Under the pieces are notes generated by a model. That model made no database searches, had not been told where the DNA came from, and worked only from the letters and a program-made list of their open reading frames with translations. From Acidimicrobium ferrooxidans (GTDB lineage: Bacteria > Actinomycetota > Geothermincolia > Fen-727 > Anoxymicrobiaceae), in assembly GCA_020723485.1 (NCBI GenBank), contig DYIU01000002.1, positions 529,543 to 593,542 of the forward strand: DNA of 64,000 nt, written 5' to 3'. How positions within the stretch are numbered: position 1 is the first letter of the stretch; every line of letters starts with the position of its first letter. A program made the translations under genes and the position numbers. Below are positions 9,100-18,844 of this stretch, one piece after another.

Positions 9100-10129
9100 C
9101 GCTTTCCTCCGGATTGGCGGCCGTGCGCGCCGGAGAGGCGGCGCACAGTTGGGAACCATCTTCAACGGCGTAGGCGTCCCTTCCTGCACGGCGCAGGCGG
9201 CATGCCGAGAGTTCAGGGTCGTGTGCCGTGAGGAGGAGGGCCCGGCGGTCGGCGCACTGCTCCAGGAGCGCGGCCTTACGACCGTATACCTCGACAGGGT
9301 CTATGTCCCATGCCATCAGCCAGTTCAGCTTCAGGTGCGCCATCGTAGGAACGATGTCCCCGATGAACAGGGCCTCTTCGCCAGAGGAAGATATCCTCAC
9401 GACCTGATGGCCGGCCGTGTGGCCGCCGGTGAGCTCGACCCTGAGCCCGGGGGCCACGTCGGTATCGCCATCCAGCAGTTCGAGGAGCCCAGACCCGGCG
9501 AGCGGCTCGAAATCCTCGGTCCTGTATGAGCCCCGGGTCCAGGGGTGCGGGGCCGTCGCCGCCTCCCATTCGAGGCGCTGGACCATCACCCTCGCGTTTT
9601 CGAAAGCCGGCACGGCTCTGCCGCCGGCGTCCAGGACGGTGCACCCGCCCGCGTGGTCCAGGTGCAGGTGCGTGAGCACCACGATGTCTATCTCGCCGGG
9701 CGCGACGCCCATCGCCCCCAGCGCGGTCACCGCCTCACCGCCTCTGGGACCGTAAATCTCGCGCTGCTTGGCGTCGTACTTCGACCCCATGCCCGGCTCG
9801 ACCAGCACCAGCGCGCCGCCCGTCTCGATAAGCAGTGAGTTCGAGTTGAGGGATATGCGGTTGGCGTCGTCCGGCGGGGCCTTCTTCTCCCAGAGGACCT
9901 TCGGGACGACGCCGAACATAGAGCCGCCGTCCAGGCGGAAGCGCGACGAGACAAACGGCGTGACCGTGATACCGCCTATATCGATGCTGCCCGGGGCCGG
10001 ACCCGGGCTCCGCGACTGACCCCGCGGTTCCACTGACAACGTACCCCCTTTGACCCTCCACCCGGATGTCAAGAGTCCATACGGCGTGCCGATATAATAG
10101 CAGACGGCGCGCAGGTCAATCGTGCGCAT
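9092..10129 (-). CDS. MBL-fold metallo-hydrolase
   Basis: VVLTHLHLDHAGG, GGHTAGHQ, LFIGDIVPT motifs. Confidence 0.9.
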   Translation of the reverse strand: MRTIDLRAVCYYIGTPYGLLTSGWRVKGGTLSVEPRGQSRSPGPAPGSIDIGGITVTPFVSSRFRLDGGSMFGVVPKVLWEKKAPPDDANRISLNSNSLLIETGGALVLVEPGMGSKYDAKQREIYGPRGGEAVTALGAMGVAPGEIDIVVLTHLHLDHAGGCTVLDAGGRAVPAFENARVMVQRLEWEAATAPHPWTRGSYRTEDFEPLAGSGLLELLDGDTDVAPGLRVELTGGHTAGHQVVRISSSGEEALFIGDIVPTMAHLKLNWLMAWDIDPVEVYGRKAALLEQCADRRALLLTAHDPELSACRLRRAGRDAYAVEDGSQLCAASPARTAANPEESDA

Positions 10130-10583
10130 CGATAGAACCGTTTATAGAGCGAAGCGGTACTCGAGGCCCTTCCCGATCGCGTTCGGGGAGCGGTGGAGGA
10201 AGATGAGGAGACCCGGGCCAAGAGCGCGAAGCCAGCGGGGATTCACCATCGTCGAGATGATGATAACCCTCGTTATACTTGGGATACTGGTGGGCATAGT
10301 CGTGCTCTCCATGATGGTCTCCAAGACCAAGGCCCAGGAGTCCAGCTGCAAGGCGAACCTCCGGATAATCGAGAGCGCCATCCAGCAGTACTGCAGCCTG
10401 CATGACGGTGAGCTTCCGGACCCGCTGTACATACTCTCCGACGAAGGCTACATCGGCAGGAACTTCGATTGGACGTGCCCGGCGGGGGATTACAAGGGCA
10501 AGTCGGGAGACTACGGGGACAAGCATAATTACAATCCCAAGACCGGGGAGGTCACCTGCCCTCATCCGGGACACCAGATCTGA
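10122..10583 (+). CDS. Type IV pilin/pseudopilin-like protein (GspG-type)
   Basis: Prepilin signature RGFTIVEMMITLVILGILVGIVVLSMM. Confidence 0.88.
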   Translation: MRIDRTVYRAKRYSRPFPIAFGERWRKMRRPGPRARSQRGFTIVEMMITLVILGILVGIVVLSMMVSKTKAQESSCKANLRIIESAIQQYCSLHDGELPDPLYILSDEGYIGRNFDWTCPAGDYKGKSGDYGDKHNYNPKTGEVTCPHPGHQI

Positions 10584-10610
10584 GGGACGGAAGACGGGGA
10601 AGGAGACGGA

Positions 10611-11438
10611 TTGAAGTACTCGAGGTTTGAGCTGCTGGCGGTAGCCGTGGTCCTCTGCGCGGTGGTGGGCACCATCTTCGCCACCGTCTCAGACTCCAAC
10701 CGGGTCGCGGACATCGTGGGCCAGCTGATGATAGTCGTGGTCCTCATCGGCGGCCTCCATTACGGCAGGAAGGGAGCCCTCATATCGTTCCTCATAGCCA
10801 CGGGCTTCTACGCGATATTCGCCTTCGGCTTCAGGAGCGAGAGCATCGACATGGCGACCGCCGCGGAGGTGTTCGGGATCAGGGTCGGCATCTTCGCCAT
10901 AGTCGCCTTCGTGGCCGGCGAGCTCAACGTCAGGCTCAAATACCTCTTCATCAAGCTCGAGCATCACGACTACGTTGACAGCATCACGAGCCTCTACAAC
11001 TCGAAGTACCTCTCGAAGCTCATCGAGAAGTACATAAGCGAGTTCGACCGCTACGGCTCCAAGTTCTCGCTCACCAGCTTCACGGTGAACCCGGAGCTGC
11101 TCGAGCCGCTCAAGAAGAAAGCCCGTGTAAAGATGGTCAAAGACCTCGGCAACTCCGTCATCCGTGGCAATATCCGGGGGGCGGACGAGGCGGCCCGGCT
11201 GGAGGGTACTACCTTCACCGTGCTCTTCCCCAACACCAACTTCGACGGGGCCACCTGCGCGTCCATCAGGGTGAAGGGAAAGATAACCGGTTACCTGGAG
11301 AGGCACGGGCTCGATACGGACGACGACGAAACCATCCAGACGGAGATACTCGAGTACCCCAGGGACAAGGACACCGTGGAGATAATGGCGGTGAACCTCC
11401 AGAACGCGAGCCCCCCGGAAAAGTCCGGGCCTGTCTGA
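10611..11438 (+). CDS. Membrane protein with degenerate GGDEF-like domain
   Basis: N-terminal TM helices; SITSLYNSKYLSKLIEKYI...RGADEAARLEGTTFTVLFPNT resembles a GGDEF domain lacking the GGDEF loop. Confidence 0.65.
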   Translation: MKYSRFELLAVAVVLCAVVGTIFATVSDSNRVADIVGQLMIVVVLIGGLHYGRKGALISFLIATGFYAIFAFGFRSESIDMATAAEVFGIRVGIFAIVAFVAGELNVRLKYLFIKLEHHDYVDSITSLYNSKYLSKLIEKYISEFDRYGSKFSLTSFTVNPELLEPLKKKARVKMVKDLGNSVIRGNIRGADEAARLEGTTFTVLFPNTNFDGATCASIRVKGKITGYLERHGLDTDDDETIQTEILEYPRDKDTVEIMAVNLQNASPPEKSGPV

Positions 11439-11441
11439 GCC

Positions 11442-11891
11442 CTACTCGCCGCAGGGCCAGATCACCATACGCCGCTCGCTGGCGTTCGCGAACCTCCCGT
11501 AAAAAGAGAGGATGCTCTCGTCTGACGGGCCCGCGGAGGCTTCCAGCTCCCTGCACCCGCGGCGCCGGGCGGCGGCGATCACCGACTCCATCAGCGCCGT
11601 GCCAAAGCCCCGACCGCGGTGCCCGGCGTCGACTATCAGGGCGGTCAGCCTCGCCTGCTCTCGGGAGCCGTAGAGGGTCAGGTACCATCCGACGGCCGCG
11701 AGCCCGACGGGCACCCCGTCGTCGCGCGCCACAAGGAACAGCCACGAGTCGGAGTTGAGGAGTTCGGCCAACACCCGGTCCCAGCGGTCGCGGTCCGCCT
11801 CCGGACTCCATCCCTGGGCCTCGGCGAAGTCGAGGAGCAGGCCGGTGACGACTCCGTGGTCCTTTACGCCGGCCCTTTCAATCTCAAGCAT
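11442..11891 (-). CDS. GNAT-family N-acetyltransferase
   Basis: ALIVDAGHRGRGFGTALMESVIAAARRRGCRELEASAG; start trimmed to MLEIERAGVKDHG. Confidence 0.88.
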   Translation of the reverse strand: MLEIERAGVKDHGVVTGLLLDFAEAQGWSPEADRDRWDRVLAELLNSDSWLFLVARDDGVPVGLAAVGWYLTLYGSREQARLTALIVDAGHRGRGFGTALMESVIAAARRRGCRELEASAGPSDESILSFYGRFANASERRMVIWPCGE

Positions 11892-12020
11892 GACGCCTTC
11901 CCTCCGCATGACAACCGTCAACCGGGCCTTCCGGCTTTGATGATAGAATAAACGCGAAACAGAATCCAACGACCACCGGCGCCGGTGTTGCGACCCGGCG
12001 CTGGAGAGCAAACGGGGCCG

Positions 12021-12440
12021 ATGAGGATGCCGGAGAGAAGCCGAAGGAGGACATGGAGACTCCGGGCGGGTGATATCGTGATCGTGGCGCTCGTCACGGC
12101 TCTCGCCGCGGTCTCGATGGTGATGGTCACCCGGGCGGACGCGAACGTCAGGGGCTCCATGGCCGTGGTCGAGGTCAACGGCAAGGTAGTCCGGAAGGTC
12201 ACTCTCGGGTCCGGCCAGCCCGCGAGGAAGTACACGGTCGAGGGCTGGCAGGGGCCCAGCACTTTCGAGGTCGCCGACGGGAGGGTGCGGATGGTCTCGA
12301 GCGAATGCCGGGACAAGATATGCATCGGGATGGGCTGGACCGGCACGAGCGGCAGGAGCATAGTCTGCCTGCCAAACAGGGTCATCATCCGCGTGACCGG
12401 CGGCAGGGGCCCCGGCGGGGTCGACACAGTTACGGAGTAG
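12021..12440 (+). CDS. NusG domain II-containing membrane-anchored protein
   Basis: Single TM then AVVEVNGKVVRKVTLGSG...FEVADGRVRMVSSECRDKICIGMGWTGTSGRSIVCLPNRVIIRV; paired with Gx transporter. Start approximate. Confidence 0.8.
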   Translation: MRMPERSRRRTWRLRAGDIVIVALVTALAAVSMVMVTRADANVRGSMAVVEVNGKVVRKVTLGSGQPARKYTVEGWQGPSTFEVADGRVRMVSSECRDKICIGMGWTGTSGRSIVCLPNRVIIRVTGGRGPGGVDTVTE

Positions 12441-12450
12441 GTGGTCCCGC

Positions 12451-12957
12451 TTGACGCCGACTCGCCGCGTTACCAACCTCGCACTGCTGGTCTCGGTCGG
12501 ACTGGTCTTGAGCATCATCGAGAGCATGCTGCCCCCTCTGCTGCCGGTCCCGGGAGCGAAGCTCGGCCTGGCCAATATTGCCACGGTCATCGCTTTATAC
12601 CTGTTCGGCCCCGGGATGGCGCTCGAGGTCACCGTCCTGAGGTGCCTGGTCGGGGGGCTGCTACGCGGCAGTGTTATCGGGCTCTTCCTGAGCCTTTCCG
12701 GCGGGATCGCGAGCACTCTCGTAATGATCTTCCTCTTCCTGGTCGCGGACAGGCTCATCAGCGTGGTAGGCGTGAGCGTCGCGGGCGCCGTGACGCACAA
12801 CGCCGCTCAGCTCGCCGCCGCCTACCTGATCGTGCAGAACACCGCGCTCTTCTATTACCTCCCGTACCTGCTCATCGTGTCCGTCCCGACAGGCCTCTTC
12901 GTAGGCTTCGCCTCCAGACGGGTGGCGCTCTCCCTGGAAGGCCTCTCGCTTGCGTGA
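12451..12957 (+). CDS. Gx transporter family protein (heptaprenyl diphosphate synthase component I-like)
   Basis: TPTRRVTNLALLVSVGLVLSIIESMLPPLLPVPGAKLGLANIATVIALYLFGPGMAL. Confidence 0.85.
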   Translation: MTPTRRVTNLALLVSVGLVLSIIESMLPPLLPVPGAKLGLANIATVIALYLFGPGMALEVTVLRCLVGGLLRGSVIGLFLSLSGGIASTLVMIFLFLVADRLISVVGVSVAGAVTHNAAQLAAAYLIVQNTALFYYLPYLLIVSVPTGLFVGFASRRVALSLEGLSLA

Positions 12958-13801
12958 GTCAGCGGCCGGCTGCGGCGCGGGAGGCTCGAGCATCCGGGTT
13001 GAGGGCCTGCGCTTCTCTTACCCCGGTTCAAGCACCGAGGCGCTCCGGGGGGTAGACCTCGAGTTCCGGCAGGGTGCGTTCCATGCCCTGGTGGGGCGGA
13101 ACGGCTCGGGAAAGTCGACACTCGCACGGTGCATGAACGCCCTGCTGCCCCCTTCTGCGGGGCGGGTGCTCTCATGCGGCATCGACAGCGCCTCCGCCCC
13201 GGACCGCCGCGAGATACACAAAAGGGTGGCGATGGTCTTCCAGGACCCGGACACCCAGATGGTGGGCTCCACCGTCGAGGAGGAAGTGGCGTTCGGGCCT
13301 GAAAACCTTGGCCTCGAGCCCGCGGAGATAAGGCGCAGGGTGGACGGCGCGCTCGACAGGGTCGGGATAGTGCATCTCGCCGGGCGCCAGCCCGCCAGGC
13401 TGTCGCAGGGCCAGAAACAGCTGGTGGCCATCGCGGGCGCCCTGGCGATGGAGCCGTCCTTCCTCATATCGGACGAGTCGACGTCGATGCTCGACTACAC
13501 CTCGAGGCGGAAGGTGGTAGAACTGTTCATGGAGCTCACCTCCGCTGGCATCGGTATCGTGCACGTGACCCACTTCCTGGAGGAGGCCGCGCTGGCGGAC
13601 TCGGTGGTCATCCTGGACGGTGGCGCCGTGGCCGGCCGGGGCGCTCCGGCCGAAGTCCTGAGCGACCCGGTGCGCCTCAGAGAGCTGGGTCTCGACCCCC
13701 TGGCGGTCACGCTGGTCGCATACGAGTTAAGGAGGGCCGGCCACCAGGTGCCGGGCGACGTCCTCGATGTCAAGGAGCTGGTCTCATGGCTTTACGCCTG
13801 A
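12950..13801 (+). CDS. ecfA1: Energy-coupling factor transporter ATPase 1
   Basis: Walker A VGRNGSGKST, LSQGQKQLVAIAGALAM, LISDESTSMLD. Confidence 0.88.
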   Translation: MRESAAGCGAGGSSIRVEGLRFSYPGSSTEALRGVDLEFRQGAFHALVGRNGSGKSTLARCMNALLPPSAGRVLSCGIDSASAPDRREIHKRVAMVFQDPDTQMVGSTVEEEVAFGPENLGLEPAEIRRRVDGALDRVGIVHLAGRQPARLSQGQKQLVAIAGALAMEPSFLISDESTSMLDYTSRRKVVELFMELTSAGIGIVHVTHFLEEAALADSVVILDGGAVAGRGAPAEVLSDPVRLRELGLDPLAVTLVAYELRRAGHQVPGDVLDVKELVSWLYA

Positions 13802-14646
13802 GCCTCGAGAACGTGCACTACTCGTACCCCCTGCCCGGGCGCGAGGACGCTCCCGCCCTGACCGGCGCCGACCTTGCGGTCGAGCCCGGCGAGGTTCTCT
13901 GCGTCGCAGGCTCCAACGGGTCCGGAAAGTCCACGCTGGCGCAGGTCTGCGCCGGGCTCCTGCTCCCGGATTCAGGAGAGGTGCTCTACGGTGACGCCCC
14001 GGTGGAGGGGCGAGCGGGCCTGCGGGAGTTCAGGAGTAAGGTGAGCCTCCTCTTCCAGTCCTCCGAGGACCAGCTGTTCGCGGACACCGTGGCGAAGGAC
14101 ATCGCGTTCGGGCCTAAGAACCACGGGCTCCGCGGCGGCGAGCTGGAAGAAGCGGTAAGACGGGCCTGTGCCCTGGTCGGCCTGTCCCTCGAGGAGCTCG
14201 GGTCGAGGTCCCCATTCTCCCTGTCCGGCGGAGAAAAACGGAGGGCGGCGCTCGCAGGCGTCCTGGCCATGGACCCCGAGGTGCTGGTGCTGGACGAGCC
14301 GTTCATCGGCCTCGACCACACCGGCCGCGAACTGCTGAAATCGACGCTCGAGCGGTACAGGGAGGAGCGTGGGGCCTCCGTGGTCATTGTGACCCACGAG
14401 CTCTCCGACGCGTGGGGTCTGGCTGAGCGTTTCGCGCTGCTGTCGGGGGGGAGACTGTTGAAAGTGGAAGACAAGTCCGACCTTCTCTCCGGTGAGGTCG
14501 AGCTGTCCTCGCTCGGGATGAAGCTGCCGCAGTGGGGTGAGCTGGTGCGCGAGCTGCTGGGCTCCGGCATAGCGGTCACCGACCCGTCCGACCCGCGGAT
14601 GATAGCCGGGGCCATGGCGTCTTTTAGGGAGGCCCGGGGTGAGTGA
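13786..14646 (+). CDS. ecfA2: Energy-coupling factor transporter ATPase 2
   Basis: Walker A AGSNGSGKST, LSGGEKRRAALAGVLAMDPEVLVLDEPFIGLD. Confidence 0.88.
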   Translation: MALRLSLENVHYSYPLPGREDAPALTGADLAVEPGEVLCVAGSNGSGKSTLAQVCAGLLLPDSGEVLYGDAPVEGRAGLREFRSKVSLLFQSSEDQLFADTVAKDIAFGPKNHGLRGGELEEAVRRACALVGLSLEELGSRSPFSLSGGEKRRAALAGVLAMDPEVLVLDEPFIGLDHTGRELLKSTLERYREERGASVVIVTHELSDAWGLAERFALLSGGRLLKVEDKSDLLSGEVELSSLGMKLPQWGELVRELLGSGIAVTDPSDPRMIAGAMASFREARGE

Positions 14647-15427
14647 TAGGGACATCACGATAGGCCAGTACATGGCCAAGGACACGGCGCTGCACAGGGT
14701 CGACCCCCGGCTCAAGTTCGCGGCCGTCGCAGTGGGCGTGGTGATGATCTTCATCTACAGCGGATGGGCCATGGTGGCGTTCTCCGTGCTCCTCCTGGCC
14801 GTCCTGGCGGTGGCGAGACTGCCGCTCCTGGCGGTCCTGCGGTCGCTCCGCACGGTCTGGGTGATACTGGTGGTGACGTTCCTGCTGCAGGTCTTCCTCA
14901 CGCCCGGCGAGGTCATCTGGCAGTGGGGGTTCCTGAGCGTCACGGACACCGGGCTCTACAACGGGGCGCTATTCTCGGCGCGGGTCGTCCTTCTTGTCAT
15001 CCTGCTGGCCGCCCTGACCATGACGACTCCTCCCCTGGCCCTTGCCGACGGCCTGGAGTCCATACTCCGCCCACTGAGGTACCTCAAGGTCCCCGTCACC
15101 AGGGTGACGACGGTCGTCAGCATCACGCTCATGTTCATCCCCAATATCCTGGAACAGAGCAGGCGGCTGGTTAAGGCTCAGACCGCGAGGGGAGCGGATT
15201 TTGAATCAGCGAACGTGTTGCGCCGGGTCAAGGACATACTCCCGGTCCTGGTGCCGCTATTCGTGAAGGTCTTTCACGACGCTGACGAGCTTGCCGTGGC
15301 GATGGACTCGCGCGCCTACTCGGGCGGCGAGGGCAGGACCCGCCTCCGCCCCCTGAAGATAGGCCCCGTCGAGGCGGTGCTCACCGCCGCTTTCGCCGCG
15401 GCCTCAGTCGCCCTTGTCCTGCTCTAG
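14639..15427 (+). CDS. ecfT: Energy-coupling factor transporter transmembrane protein
   Basis: HRVDPRLKFAAVAVGVVMIF; C-terminal AQTARGADFES and AMDSRAYSG coupling motifs. Confidence 0.88.
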   Translation: MSDRDITIGQYMAKDTALHRVDPRLKFAAVAVGVVMIFIYSGWAMVAFSVLLLAVLAVARLPLLAVLRSLRTVWVILVVTFLLQVFLTPGEVIWQWGFLSVTDTGLYNGALFSARVVLLVILLAALTMTTPPLALADGLESILRPLRYLKVPVTRVTTVVSITLMFIPNILEQSRRLVKAQTARGADFESANVLRRVKDILPVLVPLFVKVFHDADELAVAMDSRAYSGGEGRTRLRPLKIGPVEAVLTAAFAAASVALVLL

Positions 15428-17304
15428 GTCTCGCGCGAGGGCTTGAGGGGAGCGGACTCCCTTATCAGGTCCTTCTCCGAGGAAGAGCGTTCGCCCGGCG
15501 GCTCGAGAGCCCTCCCCTGTTCTATCTGGCTTGCGGCTTCAGCCTGAGCCCCCGTTGCTTCCAGTGCCAGCCCCAGCACGACGTGCGAGATCCACGCCGA
15601 CGGATTGAGCGCCAGCGCGGTGGTGCTCTCGGCTATCGCCTGCCCGTCGTCCCCCCCGGCGAGGTAAGCGCGGGCAAGCCACTCGTGCGGGTACCAGAAG
15701 TACGGGTCGGCGCCTGCCGCCTGCGAGAAGTCGGCTACCGAGGCAGCGTTGTCCTCGAGGGCCAGCCTGGCCTGCCCGCAGTCGACCACCACGGGCAGCC
15801 CCCCAGGCGAGAGGTCCCGGGCCTTCAGCCAGTAGTCGAGCGCGGGGCCTGTCTTTCCGGCGAGTTCCTCCTGCACGCCGAGGTCCTGGTAGCCGTCCGC
15901 CATCAGCGCCGGCTCTTCGCTCGAGACCAGGCGGCGGAAGGCGGCGTCGGCGAGAGCCGACCTTCCAAGTCGCAGGTAAGCCGCGCCGAGCGAAGCGCTC
16001 GCCCGGTAGTCATCGGGGTCCACCTCCAGGGCCCTGACGAGGTACTGCGCGGCGCGGTCGAGGTCCCCGCTCAGGGAGTAGACCAGTGCCATGACCTGGT
16101 ACGCTCTCGTTCGACGCGGCTCGGAGGCCGCGGCCCGTTCGAGCAGCTCCAGGGCCCCGGCCGTGTCCTGCCTCAACAGCTCGACCGTCCCGAGGCCCGT
16201 GAGAGGCCTGCTGCCCTCCGGGTCCAGCTCGAGCGTTTCCTTGAACCACTTCTCCGCCTCGCGGAGGTCGCCTCGCCCGAGCGCGGCCTGCCCCATGCCG
16301 AAGACCGCTTCCAGGGATTGGCCGTCCGCCCTGCGGGCGCTCGAGAAAGCCTCGCCTGCCTCACTCCACCTGCCCTCGAGCAACTCCAGGGTGCCGAGCC
16401 CCGCCGCCGCCTGGGACAGTTGGGGGTCCAGGGCCAATGCCCTGTCAAACTCCGACCTCGCGCCCTCGAATTCCCGGGCGTCAAGGAGCGCCCTGGCGAG
16501 GTTCACGTGGCTGAACGCGTCGTCCGGCGCGGCGCTGATGCGCTCCCTCGCGTCGTCCTCGGCTTTTTCGCGGGTCGCCTCGTTACGGAAGTAAGGCTCG
16601 ACCTGCAGGTATACGAAGTAGGGGAATCCCGGGGCGGAGAGCGATGTCGCCGCGACTTCTACCACTGCCGGCTCCCCCGGAGGTCGCCCGGGCTCGCATA
16701 CGGCCTGGGTGCCCGCGGTGACCGTCACGCTCCCTTCACCGTTCTCCAGGAGGGCGCTCCCCGATGCCACTACAACCGTCGTCCCGCCCCCGGGCTCGAC
16801 CTTGACTCCCATGCTCCACCCGGCGTTCTTGGCCGGCTCGGGGACCAGGGCTGCGGCCGGGGTCCCCACGGTCGAGTTCTCCGGGCCGACACCGTCCATC
16901 CAGACCTCACCACGCGAGAGCTCGACGCGCACAGCCTTTCCCTGGAGGCCCATCCTGAGCATTGACCCGCGGGCCACCGCCATCCGTCCCCCGTCGGAGA
17001 AGAGCATGAAGATATCTCCGCCCCGGGACGCCCAGACTGAGTCCCCCGCGAGGAAGGACATCCCGGCGAAGGCGGCCAGCCAGCAGTCGCTTCCCGATAA
17101 GCAAGCGTCGAGCCCGGCCTCGGCCTGGACCGCGACGGCGATGACCGGGAACTCTTCGGCTCCTTCCCGGGAGCTCTTTGTGCACGAGGCGAGGCACACC
17201 GTCGAGGCGAGAATGAGGACGCAGAGGACAGACGCGGCCGCGCGGCGGCGGCCGGTCTCCTGATATGGCGCGGCAGGGCCGGCTGGATGGACTGACCTGT
17301 GCAT
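15424..17304 (-). CDS. Lipoprotein-like FecR/TPR-repeat protein
   Basis: Signal/lipobox VLILASTVCLASC; FecR-like region; multiple TPRs (SQAAAGLGTLELLEGRWSEAGEAF etc.). Confidence 0.75.
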   Translation of the reverse strand: MHRSVHPAGPAAPYQETGRRRAAASVLCVLILASTVCLASCTKSSREGAEEFPVIAVAVQAEAGLDACLSGSDCWLAAFAGMSFLAGDSVWASRGGDIFMLFSDGGRMAVARGSMLRMGLQGKAVRVELSRGEVWMDGVGPENSTVGTPAAALVPEPAKNAGWSMGVKVEPGGGTTVVVASGSALLENGEGSVTVTAGTQAVCEPGRPPGEPAVVEVAATSLSAPGFPYFVYLQVEPYFRNEATREKAEDDARERISAAPDDAFSHVNLARALLDAREFEGARSEFDRALALDPQLSQAAAGLGTLELLEGRWSEAGEAFSSARRADGQSLEAVFGMGQAALGRGDLREAEKWFKETLELDPEGSRPLTGLGTVELLRQDTAGALELLERAAASEPRRTRAYQVMALVYSLSGDLDRAAQYLVRALEVDPDDYRASASLGAAYLRLGRSALADAAFRRLVSSEEPALMADGYQDLGVQEELAGKTGPALDYWLKARDLSPGGLPVVVDCGQARLALEDNAASVADFSQAAGADPYFWYPHEWLARAYLAGGDDGQAIAESTTALALNPSAWISHVVLGLALEATGAQAEAASQIEQGRALEPPGERSSSEKDLIRESAPLKPSRET

Positions 17305-17362
17305 CACGACTAATTGTTCTGCGGGCCGTGCGCGTGACCCTTGCCGGGAGGCGCCGGGGCGG

Positions 17363-18208
17363 TCAGGCGGCCGTGGGGGCCTTGGACTTCTTGCGCTGTG
17401 CGGCAGTCGGCTCCACCCGAACGAGCACGTCGGTGGGGCAGACCTCGATGCACTTCCCGCACTGCGTGCATTTCTCAAAGTCGATGCGCGCGCAGTTGTC
17501 CACCACCTTGATGGCGTCGAACTCGCAGGCCTTCTCGCACTTCTTGCAGGCGATGCAGCAGACCGAGCATACCTTCTTTGCCTTGGCGCCTTTGTCAGCG
17601 CTGTTGCACATGACCAGGACCTGCTGGTCCCGTGGGACCAGCTCGATGAGGCTGCGGGGGCAGACGTCCACGCACAGTCCGCAGCCCGTGCAGCGGTCGC
17701 GGTCCACCTGCCGGCGCCGGTCCTCGTCTATCGTGATGGCGTTGACCGGGCACACGGACTTGCACGTTCCCAGCCCCAGGCACCCGTAATCGCACGCCTT
17801 GAACCCGCCCGCGATCTTGTCGGCGGCGGCGCAGGAGTCGATGCCGTGGTAGACGGCCTTCGGAGCGGATTCAGCGAGGCCTCCCTGGCAGTGCACGAGC
17901 GCCACGCCGCGCTCACCCATCGAGGCCTCTACTCCCATTATCCTTGCCACCGCCTCCGCGCACTTCTGTCCCCCGGCCACGCATACGTCGACGCCGGCCT
18001 CGCCCGCGAGGACCGCTTCACAGGCAGGCTCGCACCCGGGGTACCCGCAGGCGCCGCAGTTCGAGCCCAGCACGGCCTCCAGCAGCTCGTCGAGCCTGGG
18101 GTCGGTCTCCACCTTGAAGCGGAGGTAGGCTATGGCTAGCAGCACTCCGAAGAAGAACGCGAGCGCCCCGAGCGCCAGAGCCGCCTTCCAGACCAGTGAC
18201 AAATCCAA
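17363..18208 (-). CDS. rnfB: Rnf complex subunit B
   Basis: GSNCGACGYPGCEPACEAV; multiple CxxCxxCxxxC ferredoxin motifs. Confidence 0.95.
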   Translation of the reverse strand: MDLSLVWKAALALGALAFFFGVLLAIAYLRFKVETDPRLDELLEAVLGSNCGACGYPGCEPACEAVLAGEAGVDVCVAGGQKCAEAVARIMGVEASMGERGVALVHCQGGLAESAPKAVYHGIDSCAAADKIAGGFKACDYGCLGLGTCKSVCPVNAITIDEDRRRQVDRDRCTGCGLCVDVCPRSLIELVPRDQQVLVMCNSADKGAKAKKVCSVCCIACKKCEKACEFDAIKVVDNCARIDFEKCTQCGKCIEVCPTDVLVRVEPTAAQRKKSKAPTAA

Positions 18209-18223
18209 CTATCCATCAGCTCC

Positions 18224-18844
18224 CTATAGACCGAGAAGGTTCGCGAAGCCCATGAACGCGAGCGAGAGGCACGCCGCGATTATGAACGCGATGGGCGCCC
18301 CCTTGAACGCGTGAGGGACCGGGCTGGTCTCGAGCCTCTCCCTTATGCAGGCGAAGACTATCAGCACCAGCCCGAAACCGAGGGCTACACCTATTGTGTA
18401 TATCAGGGCTTCGGGCAGCGAGAAATGATATGCGACATTGAGCTTGAGGAACCCGGGCTTGACGGCTTCCGTGGCCGCGGCCAGCACGGCGCAGTTGGTC
18501 GTGATCAGCGGCAGGTATATGCCCATCGCGCGGTAGAGCGGTGGGCTCACTTTCTTGATGAACATCTCCGTGAACTGCACCAGCGAGGCGATTATGAGTA
18601 TGAAGACCGGGATATACAGGAACTCGCCCACCCCCAGCGGCTCCAGGATATAGTTCCAGGCGACCCACGAGGCCGTGGTGGCCATGGTCATGACGAACAG
18701 CACCGACATGGCCATACCGATGGAGGTCTCGACCTGGGTGGAGACGCCGATGAGAGGGCAGAGCGCGATGAACCGTATCAGCAGGATGTTGTAGATGAGC
18801 AGGGCTCCAAGGAATATCAGGAAGTATCGGTATGCCTCGTTCAT
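18224..18844 (-). CDS. rnfA: Rnf complex subunit A
   Basis: LLIRFIALCPLIGVST, ITTNCAVLAA. Confidence 0.9.
   Translation of the reverse strand: MNEAYRYFLIFLGALLIYNILLIRFIALCPLIGVSTQVETSIGMAMSVLFVMTMATTASWVAWNYILEPLGVGEFLYIPVFILIIASLVQFTEMFIKKVSPPLYRAMGIYLPLITTNCAVLAAATEAVKPGFLKLNVAYHFSLPEALIYTIGVALGFGLVLIVFACIRERLETSPVPHAFKGAPIAFIIAACLSLAFMGFANLLGL

Noticed and set aside
11892-12800. N-terminal extension of the 452-aa ORF 11442-12800
   Set aside because: Only the last ~149 aa form the GNAT domain; the upstream part is antisense to the NusG-II/Gx genes and low complexity.
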